Shown here in pieces: positions 33,595 to 57,724 of a stretch of 64,000 nucleotides of DNA. A program made the position numbers and the translations under genes. Numbering within the stretch: position 1 is the stretch's first letter; each line of letters starts with the position of its first letter. This DNA comes from Baylisascaris procyonis (taxonomy: Eukaryota; Nematoda; Chromadorea; Rhabditida; Ascarididae). The notes under the pieces are model-generated. The model did not search any database and was not told the origin of the DNA. It was given only the letters and a program-made list of their open reading frames with translations. The DNA lies in NCBI GenBank assembly GCA_037389465.1, contig JAZARR010000164.1, forward strand, positions 1,911,001 to 1,975,000. The letters run 5' to 3'.

Positions 33595-36117
33595 AAAGAA
33601 TGACTGACAAGCGTTCACCCCAAATACGGTGCTGTCAGTGACAGCGGTCGTTCCTCAACTTGGAAAAGCGCTATTGTCCTTACATGGTTCACAAAAATCT
33701 ATCAGCAAAACGTCATGCCGCACGTGCCAATGCACACTTCACGTATCACATTACAGCAAAGCAACTATTACATAAAACACCAACTTCAAAGCACACATGC
33801 TGAGAAGCGTCTTATCGAAGACGCTCTTCTATATTCAAAGTAACTTGAGGTAAGCAGAGCTAATTTGAAGCAGGGAACGGTGAAATGACCATCTGAAGAA
33901 TGGAAACATTGGGATACGTCCGGTTTAGTTTGTAATCCAGCATCTACATCTGCTAGCGAGTATTGATGGTCACCGAAGTGGAAGAGTAACATTGTTATTA
34001 CTTTCATAAAATGCAAATCAGTGTCTCACCCATTCCCCTTCACCCCTCCCCCACTTACGGCATAAATCTCTTTTCACATACTCTTTCGCCGTTCGCTATT
34101 TTGAATAAACTCGCCTCATTTCTCTCGAGTTACCTTGAATGCAAAATAAAATCCTCTCAAGCAATGATGTATGTATTTGAATTTGGATTAGCCAATCCAG
34201 ATTTATCCCACATAGGAATGAAGGGCCCCCAAAAAGAATTTCTTAGCTTTTCTCACTCAAATATTTTTATAAGGCTCATTCTCTGCCGATTAGGTTGTTT
34301 CCCTGACTCGAGTCAGGAAATCCACTGAATTCCTATGGCTCCACTTGTGAAATGCTGGCGACCCTTCTGTTTTAGTTTATTTTTCTTCTTTAAGAAACTT
34401 TTGGAGTTAATTCCATAGAATTTTTTCTGCGATATTTTTTGGGGAATGTTCGTGGAAAAAAAGGATTTGGAGAAGAGGCTTGGTTTTGGGATATGCTGCA
34501 AACAAAGTTATAAAGAACGCTTGCACCCGAAGCTCGCCCGGGAATTCGATTAAACTCAGACCTGCACATTCAGTCATTGATTGTGCAAGCTCTCCCTCGC
34601 TTCCTCTTCTCACTCATTACTCCACAAAGTAATTCAAGAGAGAGTGGTTCATGGTCGGAACTGGCGCATATTGTAAAAATCGATGGTAGCTGGTGTTTGC
34701 ATGTTCAGTTCGAAATATATAGCCACAGATCCTGTATCTTTCATAGTGGCTAGGACGACCATGGCTCTTTGAGCCAAAACGTGAAGGAAAATAAGTATGT
34801 CAGTACATACAAACATACAAATACATACGTTATGCACACCAAAGGATGACTTTATAAAGACAGGAGTATAGTACAGCCATTTCTTTCGCATCTCCTTTCT
34901 GTTGCGGTTTCTTGGTGCTACAGTAGGTGAGAGTGCAATTTCATCATGATTTTAGCAATTTTTCACTTGTTCCATTTGAAAGATAAAAGTTCCAATGAAG
35001 CGTTCTACAAAGAAACGAGAAAATTATTTCCTTCAGATGAAAATGACGTGGAAAATTCAAAAGCATGCATAATGACCTGTATAAGAGTTGCAAGAGAAAT
35101 TGTTAAGATGTGAAAGAAAGGCATTTGTTTGGCTAGAGGATCATGCACCAATGCATTTGGCTCGAAGCGAAAGAAGAGAACATCAAAAATCACAAACATT
35201 ATGAGAGGGATTTCTGGAGTGCACTTTGTGTGCTGTAAACTCGATCCTTCCTCTAGTCCACTGTCGACTTAACACAGATAAACAATGAAGAAGTAATGAT
35301 GGAAGTGAAAGGAAAACTTTGCAGCACAACGAGCGGTTACATAGAAAATGAGATTTAGGCATCCTGTACAGGTTGCTTGGGGCTCCCGCCAAGCAAGTAT
35401 GAAAAACTTTTTCAGCATTTTAGACTACGTCCGATGTTCCCGAAAAGAGAAGCATTATGCTTATTAATTGGCAGGAGTCATATATTTCTTTGCTTCAGTA
35501 AACGAATGAGGAGGTTTAAAAGTGAAGGCAGCATCATTTTATATAAAATATGCTGCAACATTTGCAAACAAAACGGGAATTTCCAGTCGACTACATTTGA
35601 AGGGCTCCTCAAAACATTGGCACCATTAGAATTCCAAGGTGGCAGCGGAATCCGGAGGCAGAATTTTGACATAGTCCTAAAAGTCATATTTCAATATAAA
35701 ACGATAGCGGCAACACCAAAAATTGCCACAATTTCGAGAGTAAGGAACTGGAAATTCGATGCAGTCTTGTCGCAGTAAATCATCGCCAGAGGTGTAGCAC
35801 GCATATGACTTAATATTGCATAGCAGCATTTACAGCATGAGGTTATAACTTCATGCATATATGTATATACAGAATAATGTGCATTAACCGAGATCATGCT
35901 TGAGTGCCTCTCTTTGTGAGCAATTAGTATAACTGTCATTCTTAACTGCAGAACATAGGGTTTTAATGATAAGAGTCCCTTACAAGCTTTGGTCATTCGA
36001 TCTTTCACATTCTAGCTGAGACCACAACCATTGAACCATTCCATTGTATGTACTGCAAAAATTAAGTCTATTCACAAATTTCACATGAACGCAACAGCGC
36101 TCAAAACATTTAAGTAA

Positions 36118-36119
<2 letters not shown>
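33595..36119. other. Gene-poor stretch
   Basis: No recognised gene, RNA or element. Open frames on both strands (for example 35377-35778 +) lack family similarity and start mostly at non-ATG codons. Confidence 0.5.

Positions 36120-36201
<82 letters not shown>
36120..36201. repeat. (TA)n microsatellite, about 80 bp
   Basis: An uninterrupted AT/TA array that runs directly into the nested palindrome starting TGTTACA at 36201. Confidence 0.97.
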
Positions 36202-36204
<3 letters not shown>

Positions 36205-36295
36205 ACACTATTTTTTAGCTTGGCTCAGACTCGGATGATCCGTCTGAGCCTAAGCTTGAGCCAAGCCATAAAACAGCTAGCTGTAAGCTGTAACA
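36201..36295. repeat. Nested imperfect palindrome abutting (TA)n
   Basis: Three inverted pairs are visible: TGTTACA 36201-36207 with TGTAACA 36289-36295; GCTTGGCTCA 36218-36227 with TGAGCCAAGC 36257-36266; GGCTCAGAC 36222-36230 with GTCTGAGCC 36242-36250. The latter two share GGCTCA and would be alternative pairings. It resembles a small palindromic element or a structured insertion site. Confidence 0.75.
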
Positions 36296-36445
36296 TGTGG
36301 CGTTAACCACACATCTGTGAAAGTATTATATCCTGTTAGTACCTTCTGCCCTGATTGTCCGTAATATGCGCTCATGAAATATGTTGCACTGTGTGGATTA
36401 CAATTGACAGGGCATAACCAAAAACTGATAAGATGCAAAATCGAA

Positions 36446-36630
<185 letters not shown>

Positions 36631-36659
36631 CAAGTCGAACAGAAGTAAGATGCCGAACA

Positions 36660-37664
36660 AGCACCCTTTAGGCCAGCCTAGTGAAGAAGCTATCAAATCC
36701 GCGTGCTTACTAGTGTGCTCGAGAAAACTAGACAATGCAACTTGCCTCTATAATTGCTGTTTGTAGGTTACGAAAAAGCCTTCGATTCCGTCGAACATAT
36801 TGCTCCTTGCAGCTTTGTGGAAAGCGCTGCGATACACCGTTCAGTAGTCTCCATCCTTCAAGAAATCCAACGCAAACCTTTTTGGAGGTTGAGAAAGGAG
36901 TAGGACAAGGTGACTGCATTTTCCCATTGCCGTCCTACGCAAGATTGCAGCTCATGTTCAACGCGCCAGATTGGCAAACAAGGGCGTGAGAGTCGACGAG
37001 AAAAGGGTCTCGTATTTGCGGTTCGCAGATGGCATTTTTTTGACACCCTATAGCTTCAACCCACTAAAAGAAATGGTAAGTGAACTTGCGCTGAAAACCA
37101 CTAAAGTAGGTTTACGAATAATTCTCTGAACAATAAAAGCGATAAGCAAGCGAGAGCTAAAGTCGAAAATTCTTAAAAGAGGCGAAGAGACTGAAAGTGC
37201 AAACGAATTTATCTATCTGGGCTCTTGTGCAAAAACGCGCAAAAAGACGGAAGCAAACGGATGCAAAATCAAATAAGGCTGGAAAGCATTCTTCAAGAAC
37301 AAAGACGTTAGCCGTGAGAAAAAAAGTACCGATGAGTTTGAAAAGGAAGCTATTCGGTAAAAATGCGATGCCAACTGCTCTCTATGCCTCAGAGACATTG
37401 ACGACCACCGAGAAAGTACGCATGGAGCTAGCGGTGGCAGAGAATAGGATGCAGGGAATCGTAAGAGGAAATAAACTGCTTGATAGGAAAGCCAACGAAT
37501 GGCGCCGAGAAGTAACGAAACTGAGAGAGGGAATAACCGAAGCCGAGATGAAAAATTTCAGGTGGATGGCAAAAATATCCGCAGTGAAAAATGATAAGTG
37601 GGCGAGAATAATTTCAGAATGGGTGCCGAAGAACTGCAAAAGATTGGAAGGTGACCGGCAGTAA
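36660..37664 (+). mobile_element. RTE-like LINE remnant, reverse transcriptase 3' part, inactive
   Basis: It encodes pieces of a non-LTR reverse transcriptase in order: LLFVGYEKAFDSVEH (RT motif with first catalytic Asp), VEKGVGQGDCIFP, RVSYLRFADGIFLT, then the C-terminal PMSLKRKLFGKNAMPTALYA, NEWRREVTKLREGIT and KNFRWMAKISAVKNDKW to a stop at 37662-37664. The active-site FADD is FADG at about 37024, removing a catalytic Asp. Several frameshifts and in-frame stops (for example TAA in the segment just before GYEKAF, TAG near 36900) confirm a pseudogene. It is 5'-truncated and starts close to the (TA)51 array. The long 3' open frame (37197-37664) is the element's tail, not a host gene. Confidence 0.88.
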
Positions 37665-40600
37665 GATAAGATACAGTGACCCCTGAGAAGACATTAAATA
37701 CAAAAATATTTGCAAGTAAATAATGTGCATTCCGAACCACTATGAATAACAATCGTTAATGGCCTTTAGCTTATCCTACAGTGATTACGAGGAGTCTAAG
37801 AACGGTGAATGCCGCAAACTAAAGCCGTAAATTTTATTATATTCAGACGAACGACTACAATAACCTGAGTTCATAGCAAGCCTTAGTCACTGGAAGAATG
37901 TGGTAACAAATTTTCTTGTTAAAGACATTGCGTTATCTGACTACTTAGACGGTAGGCAGCGATCCGTTTAACGTTATCAGTAGATGTAATCAGTGTTGCT
38001 TTGTACTAATTTACCCAAAAAAATACAAACATTCAACACTATAAATGGGCTGCATTAGTCCAAATAAACATTCTAACGTTACCTAGGAATGTTTCAATAC
38101 GCAGAAGACAGCAAGGAGAACTTTTGCGAATACAACTCTTCTTTTCTTGGAGGCTTAACGTCTAAATGAATTTTGAAGTGCTTCTTCCAATAAAAGGCAA
38201 ATTTTGTCTGTTCGAAGATTGATTTTAAATGAAAGTGACAAGTGCTGTTGGAAAACGAGAATAAGGAACCTCATTTAAACGGCACAATGCAGAAATGCGG
38301 CAAAGAAAAATGTAACTGCCAAAAGATAACGTTCACTGAATGGTTGGAAGATAGAGGAGTTCGTAGGCCAGTGGGATAATCACGGCTTCGTGAAGGCAAT
38401 CATTGGAATCTTAAAAGAAGATCAATGTAAAGGAAACTCGAAAAGTTGAATCATTAGAACTTCAAGAAAAAATCTGTTGCAGTGAAATCACGAGGCAAGC
38501 TAATGCTTTGGCACCAATTTGAACAGCTTTCTCTAGAGCTGCTCAGAAGCATTCGTTTGAACAGATAGATGATCGATGCAAACGCCGCCGAGTTGAAACC
38601 TCGAGATAGATGTTGATCATAAAATGGCTCAGCATAATACTTCAAGACGCTTGCGGCCACAATAAATCCTGAGGCATTTATTTATTATTTATTCAACTTT
38701 TTTTTTTTTCAGTGAGCTGTGATTTCTATACGTTTCTGGAAATTTGCTCTATAAAAGCAACATCGCGTCTACGCGTATCTTTGTGTGTTTCTCTTATGAT
38801 AGTTTCAATCTTCGAATCACTACAGTTAAAAATGTGAAATTCCTTGATATGACACATCGTTCACAATGATCCATAAGCCTCGATAGGGACTGCATAACTT
38901 TAAAGCGACAAAACTGCATGCAGTTTATGCGATTAATTCTCATTTTATAGAAATACAGGCATAGAAAAGAGATCATTTGTGAAAAATTTGTACCAATTGT
39001 CGGATCAGTTGAAACATGAAGGCATCATTCAGCATTTTTTGTTCATAATTTGCGGAATTGGTCGACCAGATGAGCGAATGCAAAGCACTTATCGTGCCAG
39101 CGGCTCTGGCATACTTCTCCAGCTGTTAATGCGTGACTTTATTGCTACCACCATTCTATATCAGCTTCAGAGTTGGTCATTAATTTTTCAAGGAATTACG
39201 GATATTTCAGTGTGCAAAAAATTCACATATGCTTTACAACGTGCGGATCGCATTTTTCATTCTGTCAAGTACAGACAAATGGAGATATCTGCCACGGTTG
39301 CCAGCATGATACGTGCTTTCGCATCGCGTTCAGCTCATCAACCGGTTTCACGAGTTATCAACGAAGACAACATGTGAAAAATAAGGGTTCCATATTTTAG
39401 CTGATCTGGCCGCCTCAAAAATCAATAAAAGATTTGTTTTCCTTAGATGCGTCGATATCAAATGAAAGTCTTATCGCTGTGGAACGTGTGGAATTTCAAC
39501 ACTTTTGAATGTCTGCAACCCTTTTGGAAGTTGGTCGGTCAATGTGAATTCTGTAATGTACAGTAATTCTGTAATGTAGTGTAATGCACCTGCTGTAACT
39601 TCAACTTCAGTGGTGAACGAGAAGAGGCAATTTGGCGAGTAGACAGATACATGGACATGCAAGCACACAGACATCACATCGTCATGCTTCACTTTTAAAG
39701 AGCAAATTTGTGGAAGCGCATAAAATTAATAGTTTGTGGATGATTCGTAACAATGGTCGAGTGATCGAAATATCAGGGAGTTAGTGAACATGATTTAATT
39801 AATGTTTGTTGGCAAATTACGATACTGGCAGACCTGAGCAGCACAATTGCAAAATCGCATGATGGCATGCTTTTTCCTTTCTTTAACGTCTTGCGAAGCA
39901 TTCATTAAGAAGGACTTTGCTGCAACGAGAATGTTATACTTTTTCAACAGTTTAATCGGCCGAATCAACGAAAGTACGAAAAAAAGGCTTTTTTTCCGAA
40001 TTTAACAGCAAATGTTAGAACGAATCTATTGTGAAGGGAATCTCGTTTACTTCTCTCATTTTTTTGCTTCCTCCTACCACCCTCCGTTCGAAAAAAAGGA
40101 TGTTGGCACTGTTTAGGCCCCAATGGATGACCTTATTAGTTCTAAGAGGGAAAAAAATGATCCGAGTGTATCATAAAGTACGATTCAATGACAAAGACAA
40201 GTTGTAGCCTAATATTTGGTATCACCCTTACCTGTATTGGTTGCTGTCGATAAAGTTGCAGTGTGTGAAAAACGAATACACAATGGTGCTAGATAATACT
40301 AGTAAAATAGTAAATTGAATAGCACTTGTGTACTTATTGAAAAAAATCGAAAACCCTCTTTTGATGGACATAGGTGATCATCCCATCCCATTGTTCATAT
40401 CGTTTGCTGAGGGAATTTCAATATAGAAAAGCACTAATGAGGCATTTGAAGCGTAAAATTTCCTAAGAATGCAGAAAACATGGATTATTTAAGCATAAAG
40501 TTTTATTTAACAGTAAAATAAGAGATGAAAAATTACAAGATGATTTGAATCATATCCCTCAAGTTTAATTGCTCAAATTTTCGAAATTCATCAATTGAAT

Positions 40601-42944
40601 CTACCTGACAGAGTGAAAGGAAAGAAGGGAGATTGACAAAGAGGGGCAAGAAGAGATACATACACAGCCGATAAGCGTCGGCAAGTCATAGATGTAATGT
40701 GATTTTGAAGGAAAAAAAATGCAAATGCGCACGCAAGGCAATCACTTTCATAGTGAGTGCAAGCTTTGACATATTGAAATGATAGAATTTTCTTTCTGAT
40801 AAATGAGCCGTTAGTCTTGTTACCGTAACCCTGCTTACATCACTAATATCGAAATTACTGCAGATAACAACCGTGCTATAAATAACACTAAATGTTGCTA
40901 CAAAGACAATTCAACATGTAATTTGTGCGATCAATTATTTAACTTTATTACGTTAACGCATAAAGTTGTTATAGTAATATTTGACTTTTAAAGAAAAATT
41001 TGATGGAATTCATGTAAACGCATGATAAAGGTAGAAATCGTCCTCCATTTTTGCAAAAGTTTTACTGTGTTATAATCAGTAGGCGCTATTCGAATAGCAC
41101 ACAACAGTGTTTCAATAAATTTCTTTTCTCTTGAATACGAAGAAAAGACTACAAAGTCGAAATAAAAAGTGTGAAGTCCCACTCTCTAAGTTCGCACTCA
41201 CTATGAAAATGATTGCTTTGTGTTCTTTCCGACTCTTTAAATAAGTGGTTTTTAGAAGCAATCAAGTCGGGTTGCACTGAATATACTGACAAGGAGTGTA
41301 GAGCAGATTAGAACTGACAGAGGTGGATTAGTGCTTTTTTTGAATTATGAACAACTTGCATTCGATTCGATATCCAGTTTTCACTCATTCATAAAGAGCA
41401 AATTAGCAATGAGCTCATGTGAAACTACAAGAACCCCTATAGGGATCAACTGAAGATTAAAGAATGCCTGAAGTCAGCAGTGGGCATCGGTGCATTCTTC
41501 CTCACTGCACCAATTGGCCGAAAGACATCCACCATTAAACGGCAGATAATCAGTGTAAGCGTTCACAAATGTTTCTTGCTTGAAATTCTAAGAAAAAAGA
41601 TATGTACTACTTCAGGGAGGTTTCATTTGAAAATAATCTCACGGCTATATCCAAATAAATCGGGTACCTACTTGAAAAAACCTTCGTAAATTGAAGCAAA
41701 CGGAAAGCGTCCGAGAATAATCGGAAAGATATACATTTTAGCAACTTAATTTACACGAACATAACCATTTTCATAAATTGTCAGCAAATAATAAAGCCTA
41801 TATCATATTTAACCGAATCGACTCCCCACCTAGAACTTGCACGAAAGTTCGGTTTCCCTAAATCAAACCTAATGCCTTGACAACCTATTTCCACAAAAAT
41901 ACTCAGATGAGCCTTTTAAATACAGAATTCCATTTCACTTCAACAGTTAGCATAAATGAACATATTAAAATCAGCGTAACATAAAAATTCATATCAATAT
42001 CAAAATGCAATACTGAAGAAACTTTCAATGGCAAAATGAAGCATTATGCAAATATAATCTATCAACAATACAAATAAACTGCATAACAAAATAGAACACG
42101 TGATATATTCTATCTATGAAGCTATATGTTCTAGGAATGTGTTTCTTAACTGTAATCTATCATGTTAAAAAAAATCGATACTCTAAAATAAAAAATTGGA
42201 GCATAGTGTATTATTCTCAACACTATATACGTCCACAATTGAGGGCATTTAAAATGAAACGAGCATTAGTTTAATGGCTGTCAAATGGCAACTGATAACC
42301 GATAGTGAATGGACATTATCGCAGAAGTGTTCATAGTTCTGCAAGGCGGATTACTACTAAGTCGAAAAAGAGCGTACCATGAGGGTATAGAATGATACGT
42401 GCTTTTTCTCAACTTCACTCAGCAAACTGATTGTCGTCATGAACAGTTGAAAATTAATAAAATATGGGGATTAATTCACTTATTTTTTAATCAAAGTCAA
42501 CCCATTGCTTTTGCAATTGAATTCCATATGAAATATAAAATGATAGAAATCAAAATATAAGCAAATCCAATCACATTAAAGTGTCTATGAGTTCTTTAGA
42601 AGTTGATGGATGGTCTAAAAGATTCTATAGGTCATTCTGTGGTTGAAGTGAGCCACTTCCCAAATTGAGATGGTTCGCGCTCCGAAAGTATCATACAAAT
42701 AGACAAGCGTTCACTAACGGATGCACTCAAATGTACGCAGTTAAAAATGAGACCGCCATAATGCGATTTGCAAATGTAAATTTGTGGAAGCGCATAGAAA
42801 TGATTGAAACTATTCTGGAGCGATGGTCGGACAAAAAACTTCAGCATTCAGGAAATTGCAGCTTTATGCGAGCAAAATATAGGTGTTTAGATAAACTGAT
42901 TAATTTGATACACCGATGAATATATTGAATGCATAGATAATAAA
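37665..42944. other. Gene-poor stretch
   Basis: No recognised gene. The frame at 38979-39377 is open for 132 codons but begins with GTG and has its first ATG at 39078. Its product (RASGSGILLQLLMRDF..., then RADRIFHSVKYRQMEISATV) matches no family I know. A + strand exon cannot be excluded. Confidence 0.45.
39547..39578. repeat. Short direct duplication (14-bp unit)
   Basis: AATTCTGTAATGTA occurs twice, 18 bp apart start to start, followed by a partial third GTGTAATG. Local slippage product. Confidence 0.8.
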
Positions 42945-43037
42945 TGACAAATAAGTGAATAAATATTCAGAGTAAATAAGTGAATAAATAAATGTATAAA
43001 CATTTAAACAGACAAACGAATAAATAAATAAATAAGT
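42945..43037. repeat. AAAT-type tetranucleotide-rich tract
   Basis: Degenerate GTGAATAAATA/AATAAATAAATAAG repeats. They resemble the LINE tail at 54309 but no LINE body precedes them here, so it may be an independent microsatellite or the tail of a very short truncated copy. Confidence 0.6.
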
Positions 43038-53838
<10,801 letters not shown>

Positions 53839-54308
53839 GTGTTTGAAAGCGTATCGATGAGTCTCAAGAGGAAACTGTTTGAAAAAAGCGTGATGCCAAC
53901 AGTTCTCTACGGTTCTGAAACATGGGTAACAACTAAAAAAGTGCGCAAGCTACTGGCATTGGCCGAAAGAAGAATGGAAAGAATCATAACAGGAATCAAT
54001 TGGCAGAGAGAAAAGCCAACGAATGTCTTCGAGGTGTAACAAAGGTAAAGGAATAGGTGACCGATGCTGGAATGAGGAAATTTAGATGGGCGGCGAAGAT
54101 ATCCGCACTGAAAAGTGACGATTGGGTGAAGTGAATAACAGAATGGACACCACGGATTGGCAAAAGAAATAGAGGCCGACCTGCAATGAGGTGGAGCGAT
54201 TCTTTAAAAAAGACCGCAGGAACCAACTGGATCAGAAAAGCATTGATTCGGGACAAGTGGAAGCGATATGAAGAGACCTTCATTCGTAATGAATGCTATG
54301 CTGATTGA
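53839..54308 (+). mobile_element. Second RTE-like LINE remnant (3' end of RT ORF)
   Basis: The start encodes VSMSLKRKLFEKSVMPTVLY then LALAERRMERIITG, clearly the same family as the 36.7-kb copy. After a stop near 54037-54039 it resumes in a shifted frame with GMRKFRWAAKISALKSDDW, GRPAMRWSDSLKKTAG and KWKRYEETFI, ending at TGA 54306-54308. At least one frameshift plus in-frame stops make it inactive. It is strongly 5'-truncated and retains the native 3' terminus and tail. Confidence 0.88.
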
Positions 54309-54350
54309 AATAAACAAATAAATGAATGAATAAATAAATGAATGAATGAA

Positions 54351-54409
<59 letters not shown>
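54309..54409 (+). repeat. LINE 3' tail: (AAAT)n/(GAAT)n microsatellite
   Basis: Directly after the LINE stop codon runs AATAAACAAATAAATGAATG then about 15 AAAT units. Simple tetranucleotide tails of this kind are typical of RTE-clade elements, so I assign it to the insertion and not to an independent microsatellite. Confidence 0.9.
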
Positions 54410-57400
54410 GATAATTGCGTGGCGTAGAATATTGAGGAAACCTGCAAATACTCAAGAATTAGAGCAAATAAATGCAAACACTTGATAAGACAACCTGTTG
54501 CGATTAGCACACCATCAGGCTGAATAACTTAAGTGGAAAGGACCTCTAAGAGGGACGCAATGTTGAAGGTTATGTAGTGCTTTATCTGTTAGTGTTGGTA
54601 TACGATTTCATAAATTTGTTGAAAAGTGCACTATAGTGGTGTTATGTCTGCGTGCATGACTTGCGTGTCTGTTTGCTCACTCGCTAACTTCAACCAGGAA
54701 TTAAAGAAGTCGAGTTAGGTGTACGTAATGTAACACCATAGATGGACCTCTTATATTCTTGTTCATGTTGAACCATCAAATGTGAAAAGAGTTAAAGAGA
54801 TTTAAATGTAGAAGGAATAGCACGCATTTCGGATTGGTTGAGTTACATTAAAGGTCGATTCTTGATGGAATGTATATGCAAGCGGTTAAGTTAATTAATA
54901 TGTGAAAGCAACGACGTGCATAAACGTTTTGTTCATTGGAAATTTATGGAGCTGTTTATTCAAACGGTTGGAATGCAAAATCGCTTACCAATTCAACTTC
55001 AGCATACTTCTGTACTTATAGATTATTCAATTGAAACAAGTTTTATCTTTCATTTTTTGGTGCCACAACATTCCAGGAAAAAAGGACGATTCCTCGGGGG
55101 AACGTTATTTATGATTGTTTTATTAGATATTGATAAAGAGTGTGCAGAGATCTGTGAGTTTGATGCTTCCTTTGGAGAGAAAAAAGCAGTCGTTACCCAC
55201 TGATTTATTGAAATACTTCGAAGAAACTTTTTGACCGAATAATTTTCTGAAGTACTGCAATCGAAAGTAAAAATAATCGTCCGCACTTTGATCACATTCG
55301 AACATCAAAGCAAATTAGCTCTTATTGTTAATAACAAAAACTAAAAACTTGCAACTATTCTTGTCGACATTCTTTTCATATATTCGACAATATCGGATAT
55401 GAACTGAAATGTTTATTAAGATATCGCAGTAAACGTTTTCTAATCAATTTCACATTTAAAATTGACGAAACTTTTTGCACACTTATAATTTATTCATAGA
55501 AACGAATAAAAAAGAGTGCAAAAACGGAAAAAGAATGAACCAATATATGTCAGTTTGCGTAAACAGTTGATAGTAACACTCGACAAAACCGAATGACGCA
55601 CAATGCAGCGTTTTTGAGACACTAATGAACGAAAAACACATTCAAATAAGTCGCACCTGACCGTATTAATTTTCAGATTTGGTGGACGATGAAGCTGTTT
55701 TCCAAACTCTATTATTAGAAGTGTAAGGAAAGAGCATTTTAATCTTTTGTCAAAATATACACTTTTTTCAGCACTGCCAGTTTCCTTCACGAAAGCTTAT
55801 TTGTATTATATCGTCGTTGTGCGTATCCATGCATGCATGTGTATGTAAGCATCTATCTATCTGTTCGATAATTTCATAAACGGCAAGAACTGAACCCGGC
55901 GTTACAAAATTTAGTAAGTTTAATTTACAGCCTACGGCGACCTCCTGCTATATTATATTGCATGTTAATCCACTATCTTTAAAAAAAACTAAAAAAATTT
56001 AAATTGCCAGAAAATTTGTACACATCCTATTCTGGTCCAGTTATAAAGAAATGAACTTCTTGCAGATTTAATCGGTTGAAATAGGAAAGCACTATTTTTC
56101 ATGTTTTACTTTACGCCAATAACTTGTGGAACTAGGCAGTCGGTGATGCAAAACTACATGTCGTTCCAGTCCCTCTTAAGCAACTTTCTATACGCCTTAA
56201 GTTCATTTTTTTTAGAAAAAATGTTTTCGATCCAGGTGTTTCTTACACTCATTCAATTTTTTGCAAGCATCAAGGTCTAAAAAATAGGGTACGAGGGCTG
56301 ATTTAATTTTGAATGAGAGTAATTATTTGCTGCATTTTCTGAAACAAAATTTTCACCAGTAAACGAGTTCAACATCACAACTAATGGTTATGTGAAATGC
56401 AACAAAGTTAACAACAGAAAAATTCTCTCTAATCATTGAGTTGCAGCATTGTAAAGTGATCGAGCAAATTGCAGTTCAAAAAATGTTTGATTTATCATCA
56501 AAGAGCAACCAAAAGCTATCCAATTCAGCAATAAAACACCGACCAATTTGATCTGTAGTGAAATGAGAATAGAACTTTTTTGTTGCACGTTCGCTCTTTA
56601 GATGATTGATCGCTTATTCAATCTCTAAGGCATCCTGTTAGGATGAAGTTAAGAGCTACGAAGTGAGCAGTTCGAAATGCTTGTGTTGCAAACTGATCTG
56701 AATGAATTAGATATGGGGATGGGGCCGAGGGAGAAGTAACTCCACTTCAATGAAATCACCAATCATCACAAAGCGCATACTTTCACGAAAAATAATTCGC
56801 ACGACATGTGTACGCATTTGGCGCAAGAAAAGGGCAAGCGGGAAAAAAAGCAAACGCAATCGATACTTTTAATGTTGCATACACTTTTGGAAAAAATTTG
56901 AACCTTTACTAAGAATTCGTAAAATTTGCCTGAAAATTGCGAAATATTTTTATAAAAATTTCACGATAAGGTTATAATATCGTTGAATTTGTTTTGTTTC
57001 TTTTTCTGATAATTTAAAATCGTAAATAATACGAGAATTTATTAATAGCAAACTTTTGAACAGTGACTTCCCTCTTGCGAATATTATTTTTTGCATGAAT
57101 AATGATTATTTCAAAGTTCCATCAAACTTTCAAGTGGGATTTATTTCGCACCATCAGCCTTACTCTTTGAACTAGTCAAATTTTTGGGCTATTTTTTTTT
57201 TTTGAGTATTTGCGCAAACGGTTGACCAAGCGGAATGAACTCAAAGCAAAGCATGCCATGCCAACCTCATTTGTGCAGCAGTATATTTGAAAAGACAACA
57301 ATTCACGAAGATGTCCTTGATGAAACGGTGATTTACATCAAGAAAATGATTAAAAAATAGTAAAACAAGGAATAAACAATTGCAATAGACTGATGATTTC

Positions 57401-57724
57401 TACCTTTTTATGTTTTCACTAAACGTTCTTAATTCATTCTTATGAATAAGAGAAAGTCTATGCATTAAAAAAAAAGAAGATTGAGGAGCCAAGATCCGCG
57501 TTTAATTCCTATGTGATGAGATAACAGAAAAAAATAACATTTGAAGAATGAAATGGCGAAGTGATGGTGGCCGTAAAATGTTTGAAAATATGTATATAAA
57601 AGGTAATAAGCCAAGATTTAGCGGGGAATATAATGACGACGAATTTGATAATCGCATGAAGGTAATCAGTGGTAGCAAGATGACACCTGTCTAAGATCAG
57701 ATACTGCTGATAAATCAAAGGAAT
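54410..57724. other. Gene-poor AT-rich stretch
   Basis: No recognised gene, RNA or mobile element. A CATGCATGCATG run and TCTATCTATCT lie near 55830-55862. Open frames are short and without family similarity. Confidence 0.5.

Noticed and set aside
37197..37664. 155-codon ORF as a host gene
   Set aside because: It is the C-terminal part of the RTE-like reverse transcriptase, as shown by the upstream RT motifs in neighbouring frames and by the second copy at 53.8 kb.
54204..54510. Tyr-Leu-Phe-Ile repeat proteins on the - strand
   Set aside because: They are antisense translations of the AAAT tail of the LINE.
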